Source of the DNA: an uncultured bacterium
GTDB taxonomy: Bacteria > Bacillota > Clostridia > Lachnospirales > Lachnospiraceae
Assembly: GCA_905214875.1 (NCBI GenBank)
Contig: CAJMNR010000008.1
Location: 1-64,000 of the forward strand
Length of the DNA stretch: 64,000 nt
Reading direction: 5' to 3'
In this document: one piece after another, positions 19,001 through 27,836 of the stretch
Layout: each line of letters begins with the position of its first letter
How positions within the stretch are numbered: the stretch's first letter is position 1
Translations under genes and position numbers: made by a program
The notes under the pieces: generated by a model
Told to the model about the DNA's origin: nothing
Database searches by the model: none
The model's input: the letters and a program-made list of their open reading frames with translations, nothing else

Positions 19001-20894
19001 CAGGATCAAAATAAAAGGTTACTTCACGGTCTTCACTTAACGTAAACTCATCCACCTTATATTCTTGCCCATCATAGACAGCTTTTACATCACTATAAAT
19101 TCCTGCCTTTAATGCTACTTTACATTCATAAATCCTGGATAACCCTGGATCTGTAAACATAGCTCCCTCTGGAATATTTGTTCCTTGAAGCATAATCTTG
19201 GCATCCACATAATCAAGAGAAGTCACTGCATAATGTGTCACAAGATCCATATACTTCACGGTAACATCCTGTGTTTTTGGTACCGCTATCTGAATATTAT
19301 TTCCTCCAGCTACACCATCTTGACCATAATTCTCATCCCAGGTTCCCATCGCAATCTTAAATTCAATATTTCCTGCTGGTACGTTCTTAAACGTATACTC
19401 ATAAAGTCCATTTCCCTTATATTCCATCTTATTAGATGCCGGATTCCAGCTATCTCCCGGAAACGTTCCCGGAACATAGACCGCTCTACCTTCAAACTTT
19501 CCCCTGTTGTATGTATTATATGGTTTTCCTCCTACCTGTTCTATAGGCTGACTCTCGTCCACAACCCTGTTTCCATTTACCTTATAGTAATAAACAAGGG
19601 CAACATCATCGTCTCCAAAAAAAACTTCGTTTACTGCAAAGGAACCATTAAATTTACCACTGCTGTCCATTCCCTTACTTAAATCTATTGTCTTCTCCCT
19701 TTCGATGTCATTTTTTTCTGCATAAACGAGCTGCACGTTATCATTCTCATTTGTTGAAACCGTTGTAACAAATGTTGTGGTGCCATTGCCATTAGTCGTT
19801 ACTGTTCCACTAACAGGTGCATCTTGCAATCCAAGCTTTATTGCAATACTCTTGCTATCATTAATGGAATCATATAACGCCTCTTCCTTTGCATCGTATA
19901 AGAATAGTACCGGTTTCTTATCATCCGTTACACTAATCTTCTTATTATCTGCTTGTTTTTCATACCACTGGTTATAGTTAAAGACCACTTTATACTCATA
20001 ATTCTTTTTCTCTAAAACAGTTTCATAAAGGAATAACGAATCACTGATTTGCCTAAACTCGTATCCCTTCTTTTCTTTATCCCAATTATCCTGTTCATTG
20101 TTCCTAACAGTTCCTATTAAAGAAACAGACATTTCAAGACAAGAATAATTGGCATCTCCATTATTTTGTGTGATATGATACTTCATTCCATTTATAGAAT
20201 CATATACTTTGTTATTGATCTCATCGGTCATTATGGTGATTTCTGTTGTGCCCTTTGGAATGGTCAACGCAATATTGCTACTTCCATCGCCTATACTTCT
20301 ATCCCAAGAATGATCAAATGCTACCTTATAACCATCCGACAATTTATGGTCTTCATCAAAACCATCAAAATAAAAGGTCCGTGCAAAAATACCACCACCA
20401 ACATACTCTAAATCGCCACTCGCATCCCCAGGATTCCACGTTGGAATCGAGAACTCACTAGATTCATTCAAGAATGTGATTCCCTCAAAATTACCTGCGA
20501 TTGTTGCTGTATGATACTTTTCTGGATTAGTAATCGAATCGTACACGACTCCATCCTGCAATCTTATGTAAACCTCTTGTTTCTCAGTTACTGTAACCGT
20601 TCTGCCGTCACCATAAGCCTCCCCATTCAAACTTACCTGTAGGACATGCGTTCCCGTTTCTAACGTAACCTTAGTTTCATATACCCCATTTTGATAAAGC
20701 TGCATCCTTACTGCTTCATCGGCTCCATCTACACGTAGTTCAACCGAATCCGTCAGATTTGGCTTTGTAGATGTTACATCACTAGTTTCCGTTTCCGCAT
20801 ATGCGTACGTCTCATTTACAGGCAACGACAAACTGGTAACAACCATCGCCAATGCCAACAAAACAGATACTAGTTTTTTAAGCCTTCTCCTCAT
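15432..20894 (-). CDS. Secreted multidomain GH13 amylopullulanase-like enzyme
   Basis: 1820 aa. Signal peptide MRRRLKKLVSVLLALAMVV ending near AYA (about residue 32). Residues about 40-700 hold several starch-binding/X25-type beta modules, recognisable by the recurring YDSI turn and segments such as GDSWNPASNKMEYKG. The GH13 barrel follows (about 770-1300) with all catalytic motifs intact: DGVFNH (916-921), GWRLDV with nucleophile D1068, GEIW with acid/base E1097, and SSHD with D1162. The C-terminus has two bacterial Ig-like (Big2) modules and three fibronectin III modules. No LPXTG motif or SLH domain. It should degrade starch, pullulan or related alpha-glucans outside the cell. Exact specificity (amylase, neopullulanase or pullulanase) is not determined. 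Confidence 0.93.
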   Translation of the reverse strand: MRRRLKKLVSVLLALAMVVTSLSLPVNETYAYAETETSDVTSTKPNLTDSVELRVDGADEAVRMQLYQNGVYETKVTLETGTHVLQVSLNGEAYGDGRTVTVTEKQEVYIRLQDGVVYDSITNPEKYHTATIAGNFEGITFLNESSEFSIPTWNPGDASGDLEYVGGGIFARTFYFDGFDEDHKLSDGYKVAFDHSWDRSIGDGSSNIALTIPKGTTEITIMTDEINNKVYDSINGMKYHITQNNGDANYSCLEMSVSLIGTVRNNEQDNWDKEKKGYEFRQISDSLFLYETVLEKKNYEYKVVFNYNQWYEKQADNKKISVTDDKKPVLFLYDAKEEALYDSINDSKSIAIKLGLQDAPVSGTVTTNGNGTTTFVTTVSTNENDNVQLVYAEKNDIEREKTIDLSKGMDSSGKFNGSFAVNEVFFGDDDVALVYYYKVNGNRVVDESQPIEQVGGKPYNTYNRGKFEGRAVYVPGTFPGDSWNPASNKMEYKGNGLYEYTFKNVPAGNIEFKIAMGTWDENYGQDGVAGGNNIQIAVPKTQDVTVKYMDLVTHYAVTSLDYVDAKIMLQGTNIPEGAMFTDPGLSRIYECKVALKAGIYSDVKAVYDGQEYKVDEFTLSEDREVTFYFDPVNDIYYNDSTKPEIDSSKVHFNSKETAYKSVYGAVCEGEKVTYSIDTGKDATNVKLVIKGTENKTVTLEKQEKDEKATWSGDVTLNSYGRYKYFFVVYYGSYLKIYCDNDGYYGTGVLTDLTSLKAYDLTVYKKGYTTPDWMKNAVIYQIFPDRFYNGDTSNDDKQTTARGAIDYEFITNWYTLPENPEQETANKDTYPKNAFSGDGNWSNEIYGGDLAGITKRMDYLKALGVNVIYLNPVFSSISSHRYDTSDYSKIDPVLGTLGDFEELVDVAKKNDMHIVLDGVFNHVSDDSVYFDRYYKFVGKDNKVGAYPYWAYVYDYMNENNVLKDEAVKAAKAYFGKKGVTDYSYTEWFEITNTQLVDSDGNNTVDTIGDRKGKPVYGYSGWWGYDSMPVIMSTNGSEYQTGTWGKEIIEGADSIGQYWLSKGSNGWRLDVANEVSDETWQHFRESVKKLDDDNVVIGEIWTEATQYLLGDMYDSVMNYVFRDAVCAFAKGGKASDSMKSLENIRELYPKEAFYAMMNLVSSHDTARILSYLDGVQDDRAQKEVENAFPSYETTSEEAKLKQYLVAFIQMTYPGAPTIYYGDEIGMVGADDPDDRRAMTWGEGNKELVEWYATLAKIRSEYSVLRTGSIVPFDVTTEDNKIIDSVMGYTRGDDDDQMIVLANNSEKETTVSISVAEFKGITSGSLYDLVSGEKYEVKDQKVTVKVPAYNGVILSQQKKTITIDAAALKPAYDPTYKVKSSVSATLDKKSVNLLPGGTAQLKATVTPKNAADVTLTWETNNAKVATVKDGLVTAVAKGTAAITLKMNGVKAAVCNVVVNEEEKVSATLDKKSVKILPGDTAKLKATISPRNATGVTIAWETSNAKVATVKDGLVTAVAKGTATITLKLNGVKAATCSVTVTGLEGATKLKVETKTTSTIKITWNKNSVATGYEVYRYANKKWSKVAKVTKNSYTDTKLVWGTLYSYKVRPYVVKGRTTTYGSYSNTIKATTASIKTPSKVQSVKVTKKSSSKVQVSWKKQSGVSGYQIYMKTNDGSYKKIKTLKGEKETKYTVSGLEEGYRYAFKVKAFRTVNGKTSYGKDSSGVAIRMPITAPKKATVKKVTRTSVKISFSKASGVSGYEIYRKVGNGSYKKLAVLKGSSKTSYQKWALTKGTKYTFKVRAYKVVGNKKYYSKFVSTKQIKL

Positions 20895-21115
20895 AACACA
20901 CTCTCCTTCTCCATATTAAATTGATAACTTCTTCAAGAGATTTATTATCTCTTTTTTCACAAATCCCTCCTTTCTATTTTTCAGTTGGTCGACTCTAATA
21001 ATAAATCTCTCATATTTTTATTATAGAAAGCATTGGATTTTCCATAAATATAAATTTTCTTTTATGGATATAAATTCTATTAAATGTCATCTTTCTCCTT
21101 CTGCATTTCTAGACA
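20895..21115. other. Promoter/leader region of the amylopullulanase gene
   Basis: Very AT-rich, with no gene. A short GAGAT/ATCTC hairpin (around 20939-20953) could form in the 5' leader. No consensus cre site was found. Confidence 0.4.
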
Positions 21116-21120
21116 TAAAC

Positions 21121-21160
21121 AAAAAAGCAGAATGGTTTTTCTTTCAAATCATCCTGCTTT
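21121..21160 (-). terminator. Terminator after the YeiH-family gene
   Basis: AAAGCAGAATG pairs with CATCCTGCTTT (one mismatch), and a run of six Ts follows on the minus strand, 16 bp past the stop. Confidence 0.85.
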
Positions 21161-21175
21161 CTAACTTTTCTACTA

Positions 21176-22192
21176 TTATTTTACAAGGAAATGAATCAAT
21201 ATAATCGCACTAATAATCTGCATTGTTCCAATAGCAAATCCATAGATGGATACTGCTTTTCCTTGTCTTACTAATTCTTTTACATTTACTTTTAGGCCAA
21301 TCGCTGCGAGCGCGATTACTTCAAATTTATTACTTATAGATTTACATAGTACAGATACGTCCTCTGAAATAATTCCTAATGAAAAAAGTGCACAGGTAAT
21401 AAAGAACCCAATAACATACCATGGAACTTTCACTAATCCTTTTTTCACATCTTTTACTTCTTCTTTTACAACTTCTGAATTGCTTTTTGATTTTATGTGA
21501 CCAAATCCAAGCACTACTACTACAAGTAGAATAACGCGCACAATCTTAAAGATTGTAGATAAATCTTTTACTGACTCACTTACCATATCACCACTGGCAA
21601 CAACTTGTCCTACCGATTGAAGCGTTCCACCAATTAATGCTGATGTAGGTGCTAGACTATGATCATAAAGCTTTCCTGCAATCAAAGGCAATAAAAACAT
21701 AAGGAAGATTCCTGTGACATTAACAATTGTAATGGCAATTCCTTTTTCCTCATCATCTGCATCAATTACCGGAGCAATGGCACCAATTGCGGAAGAACCA
21801 CAAACTGCATTTCCACCTGCCATCATTAATCCAAAGTTTTGGCTGAATTTCAGCTTCTTACCAATATAAATCGCCCATGCAATCGTGATGCTCATCTGAA
21901 TCACGATAAATGCAATTCCGCCAATTCCTAACTCCATTAGTGTAGAGACACTTAAAGTAGCACCTAACAACACAATTGAGTAGGATAACAGATCCGATTC
22001 TGCAAATTTATATCCCTTATGAAATACCTTCTGATTTAAAAATAGATTTCCAACAAACATGCCTAAAAAGATTGCAATCGTACCTGCCCCAAGTTTAGGC
22101 ATGTAGTTTGATAAGAAAATACTAGTGATTCCTAGTAATACAGATACTAATAATCCAGGGATAATCTGCTTGATATCATTTATTTTTTTCAT
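21176..22192 (-). CDS. YeiH/UPF0324 family putative sulfate exporter
   Basis: 338 aa from the ATG at 22192 (GAGGGAA upstream). About ten transmembrane helices; the family motif GGNAVCGSSAIGAIAPVI (about residue 125-142) is clear. Relatives are putative exporters of sulfate or other small anions; the substrate is not firmly established. It is transcribed divergently from a LysR regulator gene, the usual arrangement for this family, which suggests the regulator controls it. Confidence 0.88.
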   Translation of the reverse strand: MKKINDIKQIIPGLLVSVLLGITSIFLSNYMPKLGAGTIAIFLGMFVGNLFLNQKVFHKGYKFAESDLLSYSIVLLGATLSVSTLMELGIGGIAFIVIQMSITIAWAIYIGKKLKFSQNFGLMMAGGNAVCGSSAIGAIAPVIDADDEEKGIAITIVNVTGIFLMFLLPLIAGKLYDHSLAPTSALIGGTLQSVGQVVASGDMVSESVKDLSTIFKIVRVILLVVVVLGFGHIKSKSNSEVVKEEVKDVKKGLVKVPWYVIGFFITCALFSLGIISEDVSVLCKSISNKFEVIALAAIGLKVNVKELVRQGKAVSIYGFAIGTMQIISAIILIHFLVK

Positions 22193-22320
22193 AATGTTCC
22201 CTCTATCCATTTATTTTATTTATGACTACGTTCTTTATTATATTTGTGTTATAATCATAAGTAAAATAAATCATTACAATGCTTACCATTAATAAATTAA
22301 ATAATCATACGAGGTCAACC

Positions 22321-23193
22321 ATGATATCAGAACTATATACATTTATTGCAGTTGTTGAACTTAAAAACTTTACAAAGGCGGCAGAAGTTCTCAACCTTTC
22401 ACAACCGACTGTCAGCATTCATATCAAGAATCTTGAATCAGAATTCGGTGTGAAACTAATCAACCGTTCTATCAAACAAAAAAAGATTATCATCACCGAC
22501 CAAGGCTATCAACTTTATGGACGTGCGAAAGAGATTCTTAATCTAATTGAAATAACCAAACATGACTTAAAGTCACAGAATACTTCTTTAAGTGGTTCCA
22601 TCAAAATCGGTTCCAGCCTTACCATCGGTGAGTATTTACTCCCACAGTTTATTAGTTATTTTTCTACCAAATACCCCGATGTAGAAATAACAGTCATTAT
22701 GAACAACACCGCATCAATTTGCAAAGGGATCAAAGATTTATCGTATGATATCGGCTTCATAGAGGGGCCACCTTCTTATGGCAACTTAAATCAACATTGC
22801 TTTTACACTGATGAAATGGTTCTTGCCTATCCGAACTCTATCGATAACGTAACCGGCATCCAATCGTTTATGAATCAATGTTGGATTTCCCGAGAAGAAG
22901 GTTCCGGAACAAAAGAATTTCTAAATATGTTCCTTAGCCAGAATCATATCGTTCCTAAAAAGTTCATGACACTTGGAAGCAACTATGCAATTAAAGAAGC
23001 TATTAAAAATGAACTCGGAATTACGATTATCTCAAAGTTAGTTATTTCTGATGCTCATAATAACAAGGAACTAAAACTATATCCACTAGATGAAGCATTC
23101 ACACGTAACTTTTCTTATCTAACTCCCAAAAATGTTACAACCAGTCAGGCGAGCAATATTTTTCTCGAAGAACTGAATCAATTCTTTCAATAA
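22321..23193 (+). CDS. LysR-family transcriptional regulator
   Basis: 290 aa from the ATG at 22321, preceded by GAGGTC; the upstream ATG at 22279 lacks a binding site. N-terminal winged helix (FTKAAEVLNLSQPTVSIHI), then a periplasmic-binding-like effector domain (IKIGSSLTIGEYLLPQFI). Divergent from the YeiH-family exporter with about 130 bp between the genes, so that exporter is the likely target. The ligand is unknown; a sulfur compound is possible. Confidence 0.9.
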   Translation: MISELYTFIAVVELKNFTKAAEVLNLSQPTVSIHIKNLESEFGVKLINRSIKQKKIIITDQGYQLYGRAKEILNLIEITKHDLKSQNTSLSGSIKIGSSLTIGEYLLPQFISYFSTKYPDVEITVIMNNTASICKGIKDLSYDIGFIEGPPSYGNLNQHCFYTDEMVLAYPNSIDNVTGIQSFMNQCWISREEGSGTKEFLNMFLSQNHIVPKKFMTLGSNYAIKEAIKNELGITIISKLVISDAHNNKELKLYPLDEAFTRNFSYLTPKNVTTSQASNIFLEELNQFFQ

Positions 23194-23219
23194 TTATCTT
23201 TTCTCATTGTCGACACAAA

Positions 23220-23252
23220 AAACTCCGTACCAGACAATATGATACGGAGTTT
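23220..23252. terminator. Bidirectional terminator between lysR-type gene and cheW
   Basis: AAACTCCGTA...TACGGAGTTT perfect 10-bp stem between convergent genes, A-rich on one side and T-rich on the other. Confidence 0.85.
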
Positions 23253-23260
23253 ATAATTTT

Positions 23261-23737
23261 TTATTCGTCTTTTCCAGACATTTGTTCAACAAAATTTTTC
23301 ATTTTCTTCTTATCTGCTTCTGACATTAATTCATTAACATCGATACATAACACAAGTGTGTTATTAACATTTGCAATTCCTGCAATATAAGCAGTTTCTT
23401 CTGTTTTGAGAAGTTCAGGCGTCTCAAGACATTGATCTTCAGACAAGATATGAATTTCATCCACTGCATCTACCATAAATGCAAACTCATTATCTTCACT
23501 TCTAGTAATAATTAGCTGAGACTCCCTCTTTGCGTCATCCAATTTAGTATTAAACTTTTTATGAAGACTATACACCGGAATTACACTACCTCTTAAGTTA
23601 ATAATTCCTTCAATATTGCTTGGTGCATTTGGCACTCTTACAATATCCGTTACCGACTCAATTGCACTTACATAATCTACATTAATTCCATACATCTGAT
23701 TATTAATGCAGAATAATATCAGCTTCTCTACTAGCAT
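23261..23737 (-). CDS. cheW: CheW-like chemotaxis coupling protein
   Basis: 158 aa, a single CheW domain: KLILFCINNQMYGINVDYV, IEGIINLRGSVIPVYSL and AFMVDAVDEIHIL are typical. CheW links chemoreceptors to the CheA kinase. It stands alone, away from other che genes, so it may be an auxiliary adaptor. Flagellar genes elsewhere in the window show the organism can build flagella. Confidence 0.9.
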   Translation of the reverse strand: MLVEKLILFCINNQMYGINVDYVSAIESVTDIVRVPNAPSNIEGIINLRGSVIPVYSLHKKFNTKLDDAKRESQLIITRSEDNEFAFMVDAVDEIHILSEDQCLETPELLKTEETAYIAGIANVNNTLVLCIDVNELMSEADKKKMKNFVEQMSGKDE

Positions 23738-23793
23738 AATTATTACCTCCTCTTTTTGTACCTATCATAACCCTTTCCGATATTGCTATCGTT

Positions 23794-24910
23794 TTAAGAT
23801 TGCTTTTTCTTATTAATCCATTTTAAATACGCATTGATAAATGGATCGATGTTTCCATCTAGTACATTATTGACATTCCCTGTTTCTTCATTAGTTCTAT
23901 GGTCTTTTACCATTGTATACGGTTGCATTACATAAGAACGAATCTGGCTTCCCCATCCGTTTTCTAATACTTCCCCGCGAATTGCAGACTCTTTCTCTAA
24001 GTTTTCCTGCTGTTTTAAAAGATATAGCTTCGCCTTCAACATCTGCATCGCTTTATCCTTATTCATGTGTTGAGAACGTTCATTCTGACACTGAACAACG
24101 ATTCCTGTTGGAAAATGAGTAATACGAATAGCAGAAGACGTCTTATTAATGTGCTGACCACCTGCACCACTAGAACGATAAGTGTCTATTCTTATATCGT
24201 CATCTTTTACTTCAATATCAATCTCTTCTTTAATATCCGGCATAACATCACAAGACGCAAATGAGGTCTGTCTTTTTCCTGCGGCATTAAATGGAGAAAT
24301 ACGAACAAGACGATGAACGCCTCGTTCAGACTTTAATAATCCATATGCATTTTCTCCATGGATTTCTATTGTAACAGACTTAAGGCCTGCTTCATCACCA
24401 TCAAGATAATCAATGATTTCCGTTGAAAAACCTTTCTTTTCAGCCCAACGCTGATACATTCTGCACAACATACTAGCCCAGTCGCAACTTTCTGTTCCAC
24501 CTGCACCCGCATGTAATGTCAAGATTGCATCATCTTGATCATATTCTTCTGATAATAAAGTTGTAATACGAAGCGTCTCGTATTCTTCTATAAACTGATT
24601 AAGTTCTTCCTCAATTTCAGGGATAAGAGAAGCATCACTCTCCTCATATCCCATTTGAAGTAACGTCTGAATATCTTCATATTTTTCTTGAAGATCTGAA
24701 TATCCTTTTATCGTTGCTTTTAAGGAAGTAAGTTCTTTCATCACCGCTGTCGATTTCTCAGGATCATCCCAAAAATCCGGTGCCTCAAGCATTAATTCTA
24801 ACTCTTCGACTCTTAGCTTTTTATTAGCCAGGTCAAAGTGAATCCCCCACTTCAAGCAATGGTTTTTCATAGGTCGATAACGTATATTTGAATTGGTCTA
24901 ATTCAACCAT
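23794..24910 (-). CDS. prfB: Peptide chain release factor 2 with programmed +1 frameshift
   Basis: Recognises UGA and UAA stops. Translation starts at the ATG at 24910 (GGGGTGAG upstream) and encodes 25 residues to CTT, followed by an in-frame TGA (24835-24833). A +1 shift at CTT-TGA-C continues into DLANKKLRVEEL. The total is about 371 aa, normal for RF2. The codon-recognition motif SPF and the GGQ loop (SSGAGGQHINKTSSA) are present. An open frame beginning at 24870 would miss the real N-terminus. The secA stop lies 36 bp upstream, so secA-prfB is an operon, as in many Firmicutes. Confidence 0.95.
24832..24850 (-). promoter_or_regulatory. prfB programmed frameshift site
   Basis: Minus-strand reading: an internal Shine-Dalgarno-like GTGGGGG, then ATTCA and the slip site CTT-TGA-C. 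Low RF2 lets the ribosome shift; high RF2 terminates at TGA, giving autoregulation as in other bacteria. Confidence 0.9.
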
Positions 24911-24946
24911 TTAACTCACCCCATTCTAGTGTTTACTTGTGTTTAC

Positions 24947-27517
24947 TTACGCTTTTCTACCACAGCATTGTTTATATTTTCTACCGCTTCCACATGGACA
25001 TGGATCATTTGGCTGAACTTTCTTTTCTTTACGTTTTACAGGAGTTTTTCCTGCACTGTCATCTTTATTTGTTCCTGTTACTTTTGCAACTTCTTCACGT
25101 TCAACTTTTTGTTCAATGCGTACATGCATTAATGCACGAACTGTATCCATGGAAATTGCTTGGATCATTTCATCGAACATTTCATAACCAGCAAATTTAT
25201 ATTCTACTAATGGATCACGTTGACCATATGCTTGTAAACCAATACCTTGGCGTAATTGATCCATATCATCAATATGTGCCATCCATTTATTATCAATTAC
25301 TTTTAATAGGATAACACGTTCAATTTCACGAATTGCTTCTGGTTCTGGGAACTCTGCTTCTTTGCTTTCATAGAATTTCGCAGCTTCCTCTTTGATCTTT
25401 TGAATTAATTGATCTTTTGTTGTCTTGTTAAGTTCTTCTTTTGTTAAGTGAATTGGTTCAATTGGAATAATTGGAAGTAATTCAGTATTTAAACTTGCAA
25501 TATCCCATTCTTCTGCCATCTGTTCGTCACTGATGCAGTTATTTACGATGTGCTCTACGTCATCACCAATCATCTTAAAGATTGTATCTCTCATGCTTTC
25601 GCCGTCTAATACTTTACGACGTTCTGTATAAATAACTTCTCTTTGTTCGTTGTTTACTTGATCATATTCTAATAAGTTTTTACGAATACCAAAGTTGTTG
25701 TTTTCAATCTTCATTTGAGCTTTTTCAATTGCACTTGTTAACATCTTATGTTGAATTTCTTCACCATCCTGAATACCTAAGGAATTGAACATGCCCATTA
25801 ATCGTTCAGAACCGAATAAACGCATTAAATCATCTTCAAGAGAGATGTAGAATTTAGATTCACCTGGATCTCCTTGACGACCTGCACGACCTCTTAACTG
25901 ATTGTCGATACGACGAGATTCATGACGTTCTGTACCGATAATTTTAAGACCGCCTAATTCTTGTACGCCTTCACCAAGCTTGATATCTGTACCACGACCT
26001 GCCATATTTGTTGCAATTGTAACTGCACCTTTTTGACCTGCGTCTTTAATGATTTCAGCTTCAAGTTCATGGAATTTGGCATTTAAAACTTTATGAGGAA
26101 TTCCTTGACGTTTTAATAACGCACTTACTTCTTCAGAACCTTCAATTGTGATTGTACCAACTAATACTGGCTGTCCAGTTTCATGAGCAGCTTTAATATC
26201 ATTTACAACTGCTTGGATTTTTTCTTTATGAGTCTTGTAAACCGCATCATGATGGTCTACACGTGCAACAGGAAGATTTGTAGGAACTTCGATAACGTCT
26301 AATGCATAGATTTCTCTAAATTCTTTTTCTTCTGTTAATGCAGTACCAGTCATACCGGATTTCTTTTTATATTTGTTAAAGAAGTTCTGGAATGTGATCG
26401 TTGCAAGTGTCTTGCTTTCACGATTTACTTTTACGCCTTCTTTTGCTTCGATTGCTTGATGTAAACCGTCAGAATAACGTCTACCTGGCATAATACGTCC
26501 AGTAAACTCATCTACGATAAGAACTTCATCATCTTTTACTACGTAATCTTTATCTCTGAACATAAGATTATGAGCACGTAATGCTAAAATAATATTATGT
26601 TGGATTTCAAGATTTTCAGGATCAGCTAAGTTTTCTAAGTGGAAGAACTTCTCAACCTTATGAACACCTTGTAATGTAAGACTGACATTCTTATCTTTTT
26701 CATTTACTGTAAAGTCACCAGTCTCTTCTTTTTCTTCACTCATGAGCATATCCATCTTGGATAATTCTACTTCTTCACCACGAACTAATTGGCGTGCTAA
26801 AACGTCACAAGCTTCATACAATCTTGTTGATTTTCCACTTTGACCAGAAATAATTAATGGAGTACGCGCTTCATCAATTAAAACGGAATCGACTTCATCG
26901 ATGATTGCATAATTTAAATCTCTCATTACAAGTTGGTTTTTGTAGATTACCATGTTATCTCTTAAGTAATCAAAACCTAACTCATTATTTGTCGCATATG
27001 TGATATCGCAGTTATATGCTTCTCTTCTCTCGTCATTTGTCATTGAGTTAAGTACTACGCCTACTGTAAGTCCAAGGAATCTGTGAATATCTCCCATCCA
27101 CTCAGCATCACGTTTTGCAAGATAATCATTAACCGTTACGATATGAACACCTTTTCCCTCAAGAGCATTTAAGTACGCTGGTAATGTAGCTACTAATGTC
27201 TTACCTTCACCAGTACGCATTTCTGTAATTCTTCCTTGATGTAAGATTACACCACCGACTAATTGCACTCTATAATGTCTCATTCCAAGCACACGCTTAC
27301 CAGCTTCACGAACAGTTGCGTATGCCTCTACTAACAAGTCATCTAATGTTTCACCCTTTTTTAGACGCTCTTTAAATTCTACTGTTTTATGCTTTAACTC
27401 TTCATCTGTTAATTTTTCAAATTCAGGTTCCAAAGCTTCAATTTTATCAACAATCGGATAAACCAATTTTAATTCTCTTTGGCTATGTGTTCCAAATAGT
27501 TTTGTTATTAAACCCAT
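24947..27517 (-). CDS. secA: Preprotein translocase ATPase SecA
   Basis: 856 aa motor of the Sec pathway at the membrane. Walker A region EMRTGEGKTLVATL, DEAD-like IDEVDSVLIDEA, GTERHESRRIDNQLRGRAGRQG, and the C-terminal zinc-binding SEC-C tail DPCPCGSGRKYKQCC. A standard length for Firmicutes, and immediately upstream of prfB. A stem-loop in the leader (27682-27713) might influence expression. Confidence 0.97.
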   Translation of the reverse strand: MGLITKLFGTHSQRELKLVYPIVDKIEALEPEFEKLTDEELKHKTVEFKERLKKGETLDDLLVEAYATVREAGKRVLGMRHYRVQLVGGVILHQGRITEMRTGEGKTLVATLPAYLNALEGKGVHIVTVNDYLAKRDAEWMGDIHRFLGLTVGVVLNSMTNDERREAYNCDITYATNNELGFDYLRDNMVIYKNQLVMRDLNYAIIDEVDSVLIDEARTPLIISGQSGKSTRLYEACDVLARQLVRGEEVELSKMDMLMSEEKEETGDFTVNEKDKNVSLTLQGVHKVEKFFHLENLADPENLEIQHNIILALRAHNLMFRDKDYVVKDDEVLIVDEFTGRIMPGRRYSDGLHQAIEAKEGVKVNRESKTLATITFQNFFNKYKKKSGMTGTALTEEKEFREIYALDVIEVPTNLPVARVDHHDAVYKTHKEKIQAVVNDIKAAHETGQPVLVGTITIEGSEEVSALLKRQGIPHKVLNAKFHELEAEIIKDAGQKGAVTIATNMAGRGTDIKLGEGVQELGGLKIIGTERHESRRIDNQLRGRAGRQGDPGESKFYISLEDDLMRLFGSERLMGMFNSLGIQDGEEIQHKMLTSAIEKAQMKIENNNFGIRKNLLEYDQVNNEQREVIYTERRKVLDGESMRDTIFKMIGDDVEHIVNNCISDEQMAEEWDIASLNTELLPIIPIEPIHLTKEELNKTTKDQLIQKIKEEAAKFYESKEAEFPEPEAIREIERVILLKVIDNKWMAHIDDMDQLRQGIGLQAYGQRDPLVEYKFAGYEMFDEMIQAISMDTVRALMHVRIEQKVEREEVAKVTGTNKDDSAGKTPVKRKEKKVQPNDPCPCGSGRKYKQCCGRKA

Positions 27518-27681
27518 ATTGTACTCACTCCTGTGTTCTATAAAGTTAGTAATAGTCTTCTACTATTATCATAATAGTCTTATTGTAACATTACTATATA
27601 GACATAGCAACTCTTTTTTCCCTAAGGAAAACAGCCTAAAACGCTATACTTCTTACATTTTTCCCTTAGTTTTTATATTTT

Positions 27682-27713
27682 AAAAGAAGGATTTTCTGCA
27701 AATTCCTTCTTTT
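27682..27713. terminator. Hairpin in the secA leader, terminator-like
   Basis: A perfect 10-bp stem (AAAAGAAGGA/TCCTTCTTTT) with a 12-nt loop and a T-run on the plus strand. It could be a second terminator or a leader element of secA. Confidence 0.45.
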
Positions 27714-27744
27714 TCTCCTTTGACTATCCCTTTTATTAACTAAA

Positions 27745-27825
27745 CAAAAAATACTAGTGAATAAAGAGGATTCCTGAGATTCAACTTCCCATTCTTAATT
27801 TTCTTCCTGCTCCTTACTCACTAGT
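27745..27825 (-). terminator. Terminator after the polysaccharide deacetylase gene
   Basis: ACTAGTGA at 27753-27760 pairs with TCACTAGT at 27818-27825; the long loop contains further pairing. TTTTTT follows on the minus strand. Confidence 0.65.
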
Positions 27826-27836
27826 ACTATCTTTTG

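Larger units (their letters stand above)
27518..27836. other. Intergenic region between secA and the deacetylase gene
   Basis: About 320 bp, AT-rich. It holds two stem-loops: the terminator of the deacetylase gene (27745-27825) and a second hairpin with AAAAGAAGGA/TCCTTCTTTT arms (27682-27713) within the probable secA leader. No protein-coding sequence is supported. Confidence 0.5.

Noticed and set aside
24833..24835. In-frame TGA in prfB as a disrupting mutation
   Set aside because: It is the standard programmed frameshift stop, with the slip site intact.
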